Below are positions 27,425 to 35,802 of a stretch of 51,824 bases of DNA, piece by piece; position 1 is the stretch's first letter; every line of letters starts with the position of its first letter. A program made the position numbers and the translations under genes. The notes under the pieces are model-generated. The model saw only the letters and a program-made list of their open reading frames with translations. It made no database searches and was not told the DNA's origin. The DNA is from Cellulomonas pakistanensis (GTDB lineage: Bacteria; Actinomycetota; Actinomycetes; Actinomycetales; Cellulomonadaceae): NCBI RefSeq assembly GCF_016862755.1, contig NZ_BONO01000031.1, positions 1 to 51,824 of the forward strand, written 5' to 3'.

Positions 27425-27486
27425 GCATCCGACACGTCGAGAGAGCATCCACTGGATGCTCTCTCGACGTGTCTCATGCTCTCTCG
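27418..27486. repeat. 2+2 inverted word element between ilvA and mmcQ-like gene
   Basis: Word CGAGAGAGCAT at 27418-27428 and 27438-27448; inverted ATGCTCTCTCG at 27456-27466 and 27476-27486. Taken whole, 27418-27450 pairs with 27454-27486 over 33 bp with two mismatches and a 3-nt loop; the central 20 bp per arm are perfect. The two mismatches fall on the TGA stop codon of the convergent mmcQ-like gene (27474-27476), whose last codons lie in the fourth copy. It must act as a strong terminator at least. Confidence 0.9.
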
Positions 27487-27824
27487 GCGCGTGGCGCGGC
27501 GTCGCAGAGGCGGCGCGGGGCGCGGCACTCCCACGCCTCCGCGAGCAGCTCGGCGAGCTCCTCGGGGTCGACGCGGTCGAGCCGGACCAGCACGCTCGGG
27601 TGCGCGCGGTAGTGGTCCGTGGTGAAGAACCGGTCCGGCGCGCTCGCGATCAGCCCGGCGCGCTCCTCGACGTCGGGGCGCCAGCACACCAGCACGCCAG
27701 GCTGGTCGTGCACCCGGGCGAAGATCTTCCCGGCGACGTAGTAGGCGGGCGTGCCGTACGCCGGCCGCTCGGTGACCTCGGGCAGGCCGGTGGCGATCCG
27801 CCGCACGTCGTCCTCGGTGCTCAC
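27474..27824 (-). CDS. MmcQ/YjbR family DNA-binding-fold protein
   Basis: 116 residues with the MmcQ/YjbR (CyaY-like) pattern: an N-terminal helix with LPEVTERPAYGTPAYYVAGK, then KIFARV, LVCWRPDVEERAGLI, FFTTDHYRAHPSVLVRL and the C-terminal DPEELAELLAEAWE. Members have a double-wing fold; their function is unknown. Start GTG at 27824 is inferred from homology. The gene is isolated and is flanked by 2+2 elements on both sides; the downstream one supplies its last residues (RAERA) and stop codon. Confidence 0.85.
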   Translation of the reverse strand: MSTEDDVRRIATGLPEVTERPAYGTPAYYVAGKIFARVHDQPGVLVCWRPDVEERAGLIASAPDRFFTTDHYRAHPSVLVRLDRVDPEELAELLAEAWECRAPRRLCDAAPRAERA

Positions 27825-27875
27825 GCCTCGATCGTGCCGGACGCGGTCGCAAACGGCGCGGACCGCGGCCGGGGC

Positions 27876-27948
27876 GCCGACCGGGCACGGGACGCGTCGA
27901 CTGGGCAACCAGGGGATGCCCACTCGACGCGTCCGATGCCCACTCGGC
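27876..27948. repeat. 2+2 inverted word element upstream of mmcQ-like gene
   Basis: Word copies GCCGACCGGGCA (27876-27887) and GTCGACTGGGCA (27896-27907), inverted TGCCCACTCGAC (27917-27928) and TGCCCACTCGGC (27937-27948). Spacing is 20 nt on each side. The outer arms pair over 32 positions with 27 matches; the inner 18-nt arms have one mismatch. It lies between the divergent mmcQ-like and 67-residue genes. Confidence 0.85.
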
Positions 27949-28028
27949 GAGCGGGCATGGAACCGCGCCGCGCGGTGTTGTGCCTCACGAGGGCCGGAGC
28001 GCCCCCACGGACGACAGGAGGACCCACG

Positions 28029-28232
28029 GTGACGACGACGACCACCCCGGCGGCCACGACGACGGGCGGCTGGGTCGATCCCCGGACGGAGATCGAGGCG
28101 GGCGTGCTGCTCGCCGACGGCAGGCTGGTCGGGCGGAAGTTCGCGTCCCGCGCCGAGGCCGAGGCGTTCGCCCGCCCGGAGGACGGCGAGCAGGTGGTCG
28201 AGTACAACCTGGTCTGCGAGTGCGCGGTCTGA
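28029..28232 (+). CDS. Hypothetical small protein (67 residues)
   Basis: GTG start with an excellent AGGAGG site and a perfect 22-bp terminator behind it, so it is very likely expressed. A low-complexity Thr/Ala/Gly N-terminus (about 14 residues) is followed by a compact region: WVDPRTEIEAGVLLADGRLVGRKFASRAEAEAFARP and a C-terminal EYNLVCECAV with two cysteines two apart. No family recognised, no membrane segment. It stands alone between the 2+2 element and greA. Confidence 0.75.
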   Translation: MTTTTTPAATTTGGWVDPRTEIEAGVLLADGRLVGRKFASRAEAEAFARPEDGEQVVEYNLVCECAV

Positions 28233-28258
28233 CCGCACCGGCCGCCGCGGACCGCGGC

Positions 28259-28306
28259 ACGCGACGAGGGCCCCGACCGGTGATCCGGTCGGGGCCCTCG
28301 TCGCGT
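28259..28306. terminator. Bidirectional terminator before greA
   Basis: Perfect 22-bp stem (28259-28280 with 28285-28306) and a TGAT loop, between convergent genes. The strongest simple terminator in the window. Confidence 0.9.
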
Positions 28307-28317
28307 GGGCGGCCGTG

Positions 28318-28806
28318 TCAGCCCGTGAAGGGCTTCGCGTCCGTGATCTCGACCGGGATGTCGCGGCCGTTGGGCGCGGTGTAGGACACCTTCTCGCCGA
28401 CCTTGCGGCCGTTGATGGAGGCGCCGAGCGGCGACGTCGGGGAGAACACCTCGATGTCCGCGCTGCCGGCGATCTCGCGCGAGCCGAGCAGGAAGGTCAT
28501 CTCGTCCCCGGCGACCACGGCGGTGACGACCATGCCGGGCTCCACGACGCCGTCGTCCGGCGGGGTGCCGATCTGGACGTTGCGGAGCTTCTCCTTGAGC
28601 TCGCGGATGCGGGCCTCCTGCTTGGCCTGCTCCTCGCGGGCGGCGTGGTAGCCGCCGTTCTCCTTGAGGTCGCCCTCGTCACGCGCGGCGGCGATCCGCT
28701 CGGTGACCTCGGCGCGGCCCGGGCCCTCGAGGTGCTCGAGCTCAGCCTTGAGGCGGTCGTAGGCCTCCTGCGTCAGCCAGGTGGCGGCCTGCGTCGTGTC
28801 GGTCAC
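28318..28806 (-). CDS. greA: Transcription elongation factor GreA
   Basis: 162 residues. N-terminal antiparallel coiled coil (about 5-78) with the acidic tip DEGDLKENGGYH, whose Asp and Glu enter the polymerase channel to trigger RNA cleavage; C-terminal FKBP-like domain ending GRDIPVEITDAKPFTG. The GTG at 28806 has AAGGAG 5 nt upstream; a GTG two codons earlier overlaps that site and is unlikely. A -10-like TATGCT lies at about 28971-28976 on this strand. It rescues backtracked RNA polymerase. Confidence 0.95.
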   Translation of the reverse strand: MTDTTQAATWLTQEAYDRLKAELEHLEGPGRAEVTERIAAARDEGDLKENGGYHAAREEQAKQEARIRELKEKLRNVQIGTPPDDGVVEPGMVVTAVVAGDEMTFLLGSREIAGSADIEVFSPTSPLGASINGRKVGEKVSYTAPNGRDIPVEITDAKPFTG

Positions 28807-29031
28807 GTCCACTCCTTCCTGCGTGTCGCGCGCCCGGTGGCGCGCCGTCGTCGGTGGCCCCGGTCAGGCGTGCGCGGGCCGGGCGGTGAACGGGGGTGCC
28901 GTCTTCCTCGCGGTCGCGTCGGCCTGCGGCGACGTCGGGCGACGTCGGACCGGGGGCGGCGTATGAATCGGCAAGCATAGCAACCCGGCGGTCCCCGGGG
29001 GTGGATCCGCGGGCCCGGTGCCGGCCGGGTG

Positions 29032-29436
29032 TCAGGCCGCCTCGCACGACTCGACGACCGCGGACACCGCCAGCTCGGTGGTCGGGATCGCCGAGGTGAC
29101 GCGCTGCGTGGCGGTGCCGGCCGGCCCGACCTCGACGGTCTGCACGCCCACCTCGGCGTACGACTCGGACAGGGCCTGCACGCGGCAGCGCACGGTGGCG
29201 TCGGCGTCCTTGGTGACGTCGAACGTGATCGCGGTGCTGGTCGGGCCGTCGACGCTGAACCCGACCATCTTCCAGCTCAGCCCGTCCCCGCCGAGCGCGA
29301 GCCACGCGGCGACGGCGACGGCGACGACGCCCAGGGCGATCATCGCCGCGCGCGCCAGCCCGGGCCGGCCGGGGCCGGACGGCTTCCCGTAGCGCCCCGC
29401 GGGGAGGTCCGGGGTCGGGTCGGAGGTGGCCGTCAC
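29032..29436 (-). CDS. DUF4307 domain membrane protein
   Basis: 134 residues: hydrophilic N-terminus rich in Pro/Gly, one membrane helix (about 29-48, [21 protein letters not shown]), then an external domain with [21 protein letters not shown] and [14 protein letters not shown], matching DUF4307, an actinobacterial family usually found beside mca. Two external cysteines (about positions 84 and 131) may form a disulfide. GTG start with AGGAG upstream. Function unknown. Divergent from mca. Confidence 0.88.
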   Translation of the reverse strand: MTATSDPTPDLPAGRYGKPSGPGRPGLARAAMIALGVVAVAVAAWLALGGDGLSWKMVGFSVDGPTSTAITFDVTKDADATVRCRVQALSESYAEVGVQTVEVGPAGTATQRVTSAIPTTELAVSAVVESCEAA

Positions 29437-29549
29437 GTATCGCTCCTGGAGGAAGGGGCCGCGCGCGTCGGCGCGCGGAGTCGTCGGGGTGCGACCATTG
29501 TCCCGCGCCGGAGGCCGCGCCGGCGACGAGGAGAGGACGACACCACACC

Positions 29550-30428
29550 GTGACCGAGCAGCTGCGCCTGATGGCGGTGCACGCCCACCCGGACGACGAG
29601 TCGAGCAAGGGGGCGGCCACCACCGCCCGGTACGCCGCCGAGGGCGTCGACGTGCTCGTCGTGACCTGCACCGGCGGGGAGCGCGGCGACGTGCTCAACC
29701 CGCACCACCCGCCCGTCGAGGGCGGCATCGAGGGGATGCGCGCCGTGCGCCGCACCGAGATGGCCGCCGCCGCGGCCTCGCTCGGCGTGCGGCAGCACTG
29801 GCTGGGCTTCGTCGACTCGGGGCTGCCCGAGGGCGACCCGCTGCCGCCGCTGCCCGAGGGCTGCTTCGCGCTGCAGCCGCTGGAGGACGCCGCCCGGCCG
29901 CTCGTCGAGCTGGTCCGCGAGTTCCGGCCGCACGTGATCACGACGTACGACCCGACCGGCGGCTACCCGCACCCGGACCACATCATGTGCCACCGGGTGG
30001 CGTTCGAGGCGTTCCACGCGGCCGGCGACCCCGAGCGGTACCGCGGCGCGGGGGAGCCCTGGGAGCCGCTGAAGCTCTACTACAACCACGGCTTCTCGAT
30101 GGCCCGGATCCGCGCGGCGCACGAGGCGCTCGTCGAGCGCGGGCTCGAGTCGCCGTTCGGCGAGTGGGTCGAGAGCCGCGCGGCCCGGGAGATCCCGGAG
30201 CGCGAGGTCACCACGCTGGTCGACGTGCACGAGTACTTCGACGCCCGGGACGGGGCGCTGCGCGCGCACGCCACCCAGATCGACCCCGAGGGCTTCTTCT
30301 TCGCGATGCCGCGGGACCTGGAGCTCGAGGTGTGGCCGACCGAGGAGTTCGAGCTCGCCGAGTCGCGCGTGCCGACGACCCTGCCCGAGGACGACCTGTT
30401 CGCCGGCGTCCGGGAGGTGCTCCGGTGA
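29550..30428 (+). CDS. mca: Mycothiol S-conjugate amidase
   Basis: 292 residues of the PIG-L/LmbE-like zinc deacetylase family. The metal motif AHPDDE opens the protein and the second histidine cluster is [10 protein letters not shown] (around residue 145). The SSKGAAT segment after HPDDE and overall length favour Mca over MshB. It cleaves mycothiol-toxin conjugates to mercapturic acids for export. GAGGAGAG lies upstream of the GTG. It heads a three-gene operon joined by GTGA overlaps with the next two genes, which may therefore serve thiol detoxification. Confidence 0.92.
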   Translation: MTEQLRLMAVHAHPDDESSKGAATTARYAAEGVDVLVVTCTGGERGDVLNPHHPPVEGGIEGMRAVRRTEMAAAAASLGVRQHWLGFVDSGLPEGDPLPPLPEGCFALQPLEDAARPLVELVREFRPHVITTYDPTGGYPHPDHIMCHRVAFEAFHAAGDPERYRGAGEPWEPLKLYYNHGFSMARIRAAHEALVERGLESPFGEWVESRAAREIPEREVTTLVDVHEYFDARDGALRAHATQIDPEGFFFAMPRDLELEVWPTEEFELAESRVPTTLPEDDLFAGVREVLR

Positions 30429-30787
30429 CCCCGGGGACGCTGCTCGCGGTCGCGCACGGCACGCTGCTGCAGGGCTGGGGCTCGCTGGCCGCCGCGACCG
30501 GGCCGACCCCGTCGCCCTCGCCGTCGACGCTCGAGATCCCGCCGGAGGACCAGACGTCGCCGGGCCTGCTCGGGTTCCTCGTGACGTTCGCGGCCGCCGC
30601 GGCGGTCATCTTCCTGGCGTTCTCGCTGGTCCGGCACCTGCGGGTGGTCGACCGGAACGCGCGCCGGCTGCAGGCCGAGCGGGATGGCGCCGCCTCCGGG
30701 GACGCCCCGGCGGGCGGCGCGGCAGGAGACGGCGCCCCGACGGCCGACGGCGACCCCGGTGGCACGACGCCGCCGGGCCGCCGGTGA
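30425..30787 (+). CDS. Small membrane protein in mca operon
   Basis: 120 residues. A weakly hydrophobic N-terminal stretch (about 1-25), a Pro/Ser linker (TPSPSPS), one clear helix (about 42-65, [21 protein letters not shown]) and a basic segment [15 protein letters not shown] followed by a low-complexity Gly/Ala tail. The HLRxVxRNARR motif after the helix recurs in proteins encoded after mca in actinobacteria, as I recall. Overlaps mca and the nitrilase gene by 4 bp each. Function unknown. Confidence 0.8.
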   Translation: MTPGTLLAVAHGTLLQGWGSLAAATGPTPSPSPSTLEIPPEDQTSPGLLGFLVTFAAAAAVIFLAFSLVRHLRVVDRNARRLQAERDGAASGDAPAGGAAGDGAPTADGDPGGTTPPGRR

Positions 30788-31611
30788 GCACCGTCGAGCC
30801 GCCGGTCCGCCCGGCGGTGCGGGTCACGGTCGGCCAGCTCCGGGTGAGCGACGACCACGACGCGAACCGCGAGGTCGTCCGGCGCGCGTTCGACACGGCC
30901 GCCCGCACCCGCGCCGACGTGCTGGTGCTGCCGGAGTACGCCTCGGGGTTCGACCCGCGGGGCACCGGCCCCGAGCACGCCGAGCCGCTGGACGGCCCGT
31001 TCGTCTCGCTGCTGCGCGAGCGCGCGGCGGCCACGGGCGTGGCGGTGGTGGCGGGCACGACGCTGCCCGGGTCCACGCCGGAGCGGGCGGTGAACGCCGT
31101 GGTCGCCGTCGCGGCCGACGGCGCGCTGGCCGGCGTCTACCGCAAGGTGCACCTGTACGACGCGTTCGGGCACCGGGAGTCCGACCGCCTCGAGGCCGGC
31201 CCGGCGGACGCCGCGCCGCTGACGCTCGACGTCGCCGGCGTCCGGCTGGGCGTGCTCACCTGCTACGACCTGCGGTTCCCGGAGTCGGCGCGCCGCGCGG
31301 TCGACGCCGGCGCGGACGTCCTGGTCGTCCCCGCGGCGTGGGCGGCCGGGCCGCTCAAGGCGGAGCACTGGCGCACGCTGGCCACCGCCCGGGCGATCGA
31401 GAACACCGCGGTCGTCGTCGCCGTCGGGCAGGCCGGCAGGGGCGTGACGGGGCGGTCGCTGGTCGTCGGCCCGGACGGCGTCGTCGGGCTGGAGCTGGGC
31501 GATGAGCCCGAGCTGCGCACGGTCGACCTCGACCCGGAGGCGCTGGCCGGCGTGCGGGAGACGAACCCGTCGCTCGCGCACCGCCGGTACCGGGTGGTCC
31601 CGGCGGTCTGA
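30784..31611 (+). CDS. Carbon-nitrogen hydrolase (nitrilase superfamily)
   Basis: 275 residues with the full catalytic triad: E51 in LVLPEYASG, K121 in YRKVHLYDAFG and C160 in LTCYDLRFPE. The DAFGHRESDRLEAG segment resembles the Nit1/Nit2 omega-amidase and amidase group. It may hydrolyse a deaminated thiol compound (Nit1 relatives repair deaminated glutathione) or a short amide; co-translation with mca would fit a mycothiol-related role, which is inference. GTG start overlaps the previous stop. Confidence 0.92.
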   Translation: MSTVEPPVRPAVRVTVGQLRVSDDHDANREVVRRAFDTAARTRADVLVLPEYASGFDPRGTGPEHAEPLDGPFVSLLRERAAATGVAVVAGTTLPGSTPERAVNAVVAVAADGALAGVYRKVHLYDAFGHRESDRLEAGPADAAPLTLDVAGVRLGVLTCYDLRFPESARRAVDAGADVLVVPAAWAAGPLKAEHWRTLATARAIENTAVVVAVGQAGRGVTGRSLVVGPDGVVGLELGDEPELRTVDLDPEALAGVRETNPSLAHRRYRVVPAV

Positions 31612-31630
31612 CCCGCCGGGCGCAGGGCGG

Positions 31631-32446
31631 TCAGCCGCGCGGGCGCCCCTCCGCGTCCAGGTCCGTGTCCGGCGACGGCCAGAACGTCCGCAGCAGCTCC
31701 TCGGGCGTCAGCACCGCCTCCGCCTGCTCCACCGGTGCCTCGTCCCCGGCCAGCGCCCGCACCTCGTCGTGGATCCGCTCCATCGACGCGTCGAGCTGCG
31801 CGGCGACGTCGGCCGCGAGCTTGAGGGAGTCGGTGAGGTGCCGGGGCACCTGCCGGTCGTACTTGTAGTAGATCTTGTGCTCCAGGCTCGCCCAGAAGTC
31901 CATGGCGATGGTGCGCAGCTGGATCTCGACGACGACGTGCTCGACCCGGTCGGACAGGTACACCGGCACCTGCACGATGAGGTGCAGCGACTGGTAGCCG
32001 TTGCCCTTGGGGTGCGCGATGTAGTCGCGCTCCTCGAGCAGCGTCAGGTCGGCCTGCGCGACGAGCATGTCGCGCACCCGGTAGATGTCCGACACGAACG
32101 AGCAGGTCACCCGCACGCCCGCGACGTCGAACACCTGCGCCCGGACGGCGTCCGGGGTCAGCGGGATGCCCTTGCGCCGGCACTTCGCGACGATCGACTC
32201 GAACGACTTGAGCCGGGAGCCGACGTGCTCGACCGGGTTGTAGTTGGCCATGTGCCGGAACTCGTCGCGGAGGATCGCGATCTTGGTCATGACCTCGTCG
32301 ATGCCGAACTTGTAGGTCAGCGCGAGGCGGCGCATGTCGCGCATGAGCGCACGCAGCTCGGCGGGGTCCGGCATGCGCGGGGCGGGCGCGGGCTCGACGG
32401 GCCCGGGGGCCGACGGGTCGGGGACGCGCTGCACGGTGCCGGTCAT
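31631..32446 (-). CDS. Small alarmone synthetase, RelA/SpoT domain (RelQ/YjbM-like)
   Basis: 271 residues. Synthetase domain only (about 40-215): SRLKSFESIVAKCRRKGI, then VAGVRVTCSFVSDIYRV, IAHPKGNGYQSLHLIV with the substrate-binding GYxSxH, and VEIQLRTIAMDFWASLEHKIYYKY. No hydrolase, TGS or ACT domain, so it makes (p)ppGpp without degrading it. The C-terminal acidic tail is variable. ATG at 32446 has only a weak GGTGG. Convergent with the nitrilase gene, 19 bp away. Confidence 0.93.
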   Translation of the reverse strand: MTGTVQRVPDPSAPGPVEPAPAPRMPDPAELRALMRDMRRLALTYKFGIDEVMTKIAILRDEFRHMANYNPVEHVGSRLKSFESIVAKCRRKGIPLTPDAVRAQVFDVAGVRVTCSFVSDIYRVRDMLVAQADLTLLEERDYIAHPKGNGYQSLHLIVQVPVYLSDRVEHVVVEIQLRTIAMDFWASLEHKIYYKYDRQVPRHLTDSLKLAADVAAQLDASMERIHDEVRALAGDEAPVEQAEAVLTPEELLRTFWPSPDTDLDAEGRPRG

Positions 32447-32475
32447 GCCACCACCGTAGAGGGCCCCGCGGGGGC

Positions 32476-33147
32476 TCATCGCAGGACCGCGAGGGCGGCC
32501 GCGACGTAGTGGCAGGTGAACCCGACGACGGTCAGCACGTGGAAGATCTCGTGGAAGCCGAACCAGCGGGGGCTCGGGTTCGGCCGCTTCGTCCCGTAGA
32601 CGACGGCGCCGAGCGTGTAGGCGAGGCCGCCGCCGGCGACGAGCCAGACCACCTCGGGCCCGCCGGTGGGCGCGCGCCAGAACGCGGGCAGGAACCACAC
32701 GGCGACCCAGCCCAGCGCGATGTAGACGGGCACGTAGACCCAGCGTGGCGCGCCCAGCCAGAACACCCGGGCGAGCATCCCGACCAGGGCGCCGGACCAG
32801 ACGATGAGCAGCAGCGTCCGGGCGGTCGACGCGGGGAGCAGGGCGACCGCGAGCGGCGTGTACGTGCCCGCGATCACCAGGAAGATGTTCGTGTGGTCGA
32901 GCCGGCGCAGGATCCCGGCGACCCGCGGGGACCAGGTGCCCCGGTGGTAGACGGCGCTGGTGCCGAACAGCAGCATCGCCGCCAGCCCGAACACCGCGCA
33001 CGCGATCGTCAGCGGCGCGGTCGGCGCGAGCACGACGAGCACGATGGACGCCGCGGTGGCGAGCGGGAACATGCCGGCGTGGATCCAGCCGCGGAGGCGG
33101 GGCTTGACGGCGTCCGCGATCTGCTCGGCGGTCTCGGCGACGTCCAC
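32476..33147 (-). CDS. Hemolysin III family protein (TrhA)
   Basis: 223 residues with seven hydrophobic helices. Metal-site residues typical of the PAQR/hemolysin III family are present: [26 protein letters not shown] and the C-terminal [16 protein letters not shown]. Bacterial TrhA affects membrane fluidity; haemolysis itself is not implied. GTG at 33147 with GAGGAG 7 nt upstream. The promoter carries the palindrome at 33199-33220. Separated from the alarmone synthetase by 29 bp and may be co-transcribed with it. Confidence 0.93.
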   Translation of the reverse strand: MDVAETAEQIADAVKPRLRGWIHAGMFPLATAASIVLVVLAPTAPLTIACAVFGLAAMLLFGTSAVYHRGTWSPRVAGILRRLDHTNIFLVIAGTYTPLAVALLPASTARTLLLIVWSGALVGMLARVFWLGAPRWVYVPVYIALGWVAVWFLPAFWRAPTGGPEVVWLVAGGGLAYTLGAVVYGTKRPNPSPRWFGFHEIFHVLTVVGFTCHYVAAALAVLR

Positions 33148-33198
33148 GGCGGGCTCCTCCCAGATGTCCTCGGCTGGTCCGGGTGACGGACCCGAGCC

Positions 33199-33220
33199 TA
33201 ACCTACGAATCCGTAGGTTA
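33199..33220. promoter_or_regulatory. TetR-type operator upstream of hemolysin III gene
   Basis: Nine-bp arms TAACCTACG and CGTAGGTTA around AATC. An extra half-site CGTAGGT lies at 33228-33234. On the minus strand it overlaps a -10-like TAGGCT (33195-33200). It shares the ACCTAC-N6-GTAGGT core with the palindrome at 4501-4520. No TetR gene is nearby. Confidence 0.7.
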
Positions 33221-33363
33221 CGGGTGCGTAGGTAGTTCTTGCGGTGTCCGTCGCGCCTGCACGAATCCTCCCCCTGCCGCTCCGTGGACGCGCCGTGCTG
33301 CGGGGTCGCCGGGCGGTAGCGTGAGCACGCCCCACCGCCCCGACCAGCCGAGGAGACCCGCGC

Positions 33364-34125
33364 GTGCGCCTGCCCCACCCGCTGTACGGGCTGTACGAGC
33401 GCCGGCTCGCCGCGTCGCTGCCCCGCGACCGGGTCCCGCGGCACGTGGGCGTGATCCTCGACGGCAACCGGCGCTGGGCGCGCCAGCTCGGCGAGTCCAC
33501 CGCGACCGGGCACCGCCGCGGCGCGGACCGGATCGCCGACCTGCTCGCGTGGGGCGAGGAGGTCGGGGTCGAGGTCGTCACGCTGTGGATGCTGTCGACG
33601 GACAACCTGAGCCGCGACCCCGAGGAGCTCGAGCCGCTGCTCGGCATCATCGAGGACGCCGTGCGGGAGCTCGCCGCGACCCGGCGCTGGCGGCTGCAGG
33701 CGGTCGGCTCCCTCGACCTGCTGCCCGCGCACACCCAGGCGGTTCTGCGGGACGCCGAGTCCGCGACGGCCGACGTGCGGGGGCTGCACGTCAACGTCGC
33801 CATCGGCTACGGCGGCCGGAAGGAGATCGCCGACGCGGTGCGGTCGTACCTCACCGAGCGCGCCGCCGAGGGCGCGACCCTGGACGACATCGCCGCCACG
33901 TTCGACGTCGAGCACATCGCGGACCACCTCTACACCAAGGGGCAGCCCGACCCCGACCTGGTCATCCGCACGTCGGGGGAGCAGCGGCTGGGCGGGTTCA
34001 TGCTCTGGCAGTCGGTGCACTCCGAGTACTACTTCTGCGAGGTCTACTGGCCGGACTTCCGGCGGGTCGACTTCCTGCGCGCGGTGCGCGACTACGCCGC
34101 CCGGGAGCGCCGGCACGGGCAGTGA
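33364..34125 (+). CDS. Isoprenyl transferase (cis-prenyltransferase)
   Basis: 253 residues. Catalytic D33 in [13 protein letters not shown], and the C-terminal [23 protein letters not shown] and [15 protein letters not shown] motifs bind isopentenyl diphosphate through Arg and Glu. It adds isoprene units in cis; in actinobacteria with two paralogues, one makes short Z,E-farnesyl diphosphate and the other decaprenyl or undecaprenyl diphosphate, and this one cannot be assigned. GTG start with GAGGAG upstream; TAGCGT -10 at 33317-33322. Confidence 0.94.
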   Translation: MRLPHPLYGLYERRLAASLPRDRVPRHVGVILDGNRRWARQLGESTATGHRRGADRIADLLAWGEEVGVEVVTLWMLSTDNLSRDPEELEPLLGIIEDAVRELAATRRWRLQAVGSLDLLPAHTQAVLRDAESATADVRGLHVNVAIGYGGRKEIADAVRSYLTERAAEGATLDDIAATFDVEHIADHLYTKGQPDPDLVIRTSGEQRLGGFMLWQSVHSEYYFCEVYWPDFRRVDFLRAVRDYAARERRHGQ

Positions 34126-34133
34126 CGCCCCGG

Positions 34134-34183
34134 CCCGGGCGTCGTCGCGGCCGCGCCCCGGCGACGCCGCGACGACGCCCGGG
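34134..34183 (+). terminator. Terminator after isoprenyl transferase gene
   Basis: Perfect 18-bp stem CCCGGGCGTCGTCGCGGC (34134-34151) with GCCGCGACGACGCCCGGG (34166-34183), 14-nt loop. Confidence 0.85.
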
Positions 34184-34297
34184 TGAACATCGTGTTGCGG
34201 ATCACACCCGCGGCGTGTCGTGCGCGCCACCGTGTCGGAGTCCCGGCGTAGCGTCCGGAGCAACGGGCGGCACCCGCCGCCCCCGGGAGGCCAGCCC

Positions 34298-34417
34298 ATG
34301 GAGCATCCGCTCCGGGGGGAGGGCCGGTCCGGGCCCTCCGCGGCCGGCCGCCCTCGTCCCGTCACCGAGCGCCGCGCGACCCGCGGGTCCGGCGCGAGGG
34401 GTCCGACTCGGCGCTGA
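34298..34417 (+). CDS. Small basic ORF upstream of phoH (candidate leader or PhoAT-like antitoxin)
   Basis: 39 codons from ATG with GGGAGG 7 nt upstream and a TAGCGT -10 box at 34249-34254. The product is hydrophilic and rich in Arg, Gly and Pro; an in-frame GTG at 34220 would extend it to 65 residues. It ends 22 bp before the GTG of the PIN-PhoH gene. Mycobacterial phoH2 genes are preceded by phoAT, whose product inhibits the toxin. Resemblance here is in position only; the composition also fits non-coding GC-rich leader sequence. The rest of 34126-34439 holds the hairpin above and nothing else I can identify. Confidence 0.35.
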   Translation: MEHPLRGEGRSGPSAAGRPRPVTERRATRGSGARGPTRR

Positions 34418-34439
34418 GCAGCGCCGGAGGGAGCCTGCC

Positions 34440-35786
34440 GTGGTCAGCAAGCTGGGAACCGCCACCGCCTCGACCGACCAGCCGGAGGGGCGTCGCACGC
34501 ACGTCCTCGACACCTCCGTCCTCCTGTCGGACCCGCGGGCCATCACGCGGTTCGCCGAGCACGACGTCGTCCTCCCCGTCGTCGTGATCACCGAGCTCGA
34601 GGCGAAGCGGCACCACGCCGAGCTCGGCTACTTCGCCCGCGCGGCCCTCCGGCTGCTCGACGACCTGCGGGTCGCGCACGGCGGGCTGGACACCCCGATC
34701 CCGCTCGGCGACCAGGGCGGCACGCTGCGGGTCGAGCTCAACCACATCAGCCCCGAGGTGCTGCCCGCCGGGTTCCGGCTCGGCGACAACGACACCCGGA
34801 TCCTCGCCTGCGCGGCCAACCTCGCCGCCGAGGGTCACGACGTCACGGTCGTGTCGAAGGACCTGCCGATGCGGATCAAGGCGTCGGCGATCGGCCTGCG
34901 CGCCGAGGAGTACCGGCACGAGCTCGCCGTCGACTCCGGCTGGACCGGCATGGACACCCTCGACGTCGGCGAGCAGCAGATGGCCGACCTCTGGGAGCAC
35001 GAGTCGCTGCCGCTGGCGGACCTCCCGGAGGCGCCGACGCTCCCGGTGCACACCGGCCTGGTGCTGCACAGCCCGCGCGGGTCGGCGCTCGGCCGGGTGA
35101 CGGCGGACAAGCACGTGCAGGTGGTCCGCGGCGACCAGGACGTGTTCGGCCTGCACGGCCGCAGCGCCGAGCAGCGGATCGCGATCGACCTGCTGCTCGA
35201 CGAGTCGGTCGGCATCGTGTCGCTCGGCGGGCGCGCGGGCACCGGCAAGTCGGCGCTGGCGCTGTGCGCGGGCCTGGAGGCGGTGCTCGAGCGCCGGCAG
35301 CACCGCAAGGTCATGGTGTTCCGCCCGCTGTACGCGGTCGGCGGCCAGGAGCTCGGCTACCTGCCTGGCAGCGAGGCCGAGAAGATGAACCCCTGGGCCC
35401 AGGCGGTGTTCGACACCCTGAGCGCGGTGGTCAGCCGCGAGGTGGTCGAGGAGATCATCGACCGCGAGCTGCTCGAGGTGCTGCCGCTCACGCACATCCG
35501 CGGGCGCTCGCTGCACGACGCGTTCGTCATCGTGGACGAGGCCCAGTCCCTCGAGCGGAACGTCCTGCTGACGGTGCTGTCCCGGATCGGGCAGAGCTCG
35601 CGCGTGGTGCTGACGCACGACGTCGCGCAGCGGGACAACCTGCGGGTCGGCCGGCACGACGGCGTCGCGGCGGTGATCGAGGCGCTCAAGGGCCACCCGC
35701 TGTTCGCGCACGTCACGCTGACCCGCTCGGAGCGGTCGCCGGTGGCGGCGCTCGTGACGGAGATGCTGGAGGGCATCGAGCTCTGA
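34440..35786 (+). CDS. PIN-PhoH fusion protein (PhoH2 family)
   Basis: 448 residues. The N-terminal PIN nuclease domain (about 18-160) has the metal aspartate D24 in [10 protein letters not shown], a glutamate in VITELEAKR and the [12 protein letters not shown] acidic cluster. The PhoH ATPase domain (about 235-445) has Walker [13 protein letters not shown] at about 263, Walker [12 protein letters not shown] at about 362, and [19 protein letters not shown]. PhoH2 proteins unwind and cleave RNA in an ATP-dependent way and act as toxins in mycobacteria. GTG at 34440 with GGAGGGAG upstream. Convergent with the FUSC gene, 16 bp away. Confidence 0.94.
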   Translation: MVSKLGTATASTDQPEGRRTHVLDTSVLLSDPRAITRFAEHDVVLPVVVITELEAKRHHAELGYFARAALRLLDDLRVAHGGLDTPIPLGDQGGTLRVELNHISPEVLPAGFRLGDNDTRILACAANLAAEGHDVTVVSKDLPMRIKASAIGLRAEEYRHELAVDSGWTGMDTLDVGEQQMADLWEHESLPLADLPEAPTLPVHTGLVLHSPRGSALGRVTADKHVQVVRGDQDVFGLHGRSAEQRIAIDLLLDESVGIVSLGGRAGTGKSALALCAGLEAVLERRQHRKVMVFRPLYAVGGQELGYLPGSEAEKMNPWAQAVFDTLSAVVSREVVEEIIDRELLEVLPLTHIRGRSLHDAFVIVDEAQSLERNVLLTVLSRIGQSSRVVLTHDVAQRDNLRVGRHDGVAAVIEALKGHPLFAHVTLTRSERSPVAALVTEMLEGIEL

Positions 35787-35802
35787 CGCCCCGCGGGGCC
35801 GG

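Noticed and set aside
27418..27948. IS element or MITE with the mmcQ-like gene as cargo
   Set aside because: No transposase, the two flanking repeats do not match each other in sequence, and no target-site duplication could be seen. Kept only as a cassette hypothesis.
32476..33147. Hemolysin or virulence factor
   Set aside because: Hemolysin III is a historical name; the family is widespread in harmless bacteria and acts on membrane properties.
34202..34591. Minus-strand open frame upstream of phoH
   Set aside because: It runs across the start of the PIN domain in a shadow frame with no ribosome-binding site.
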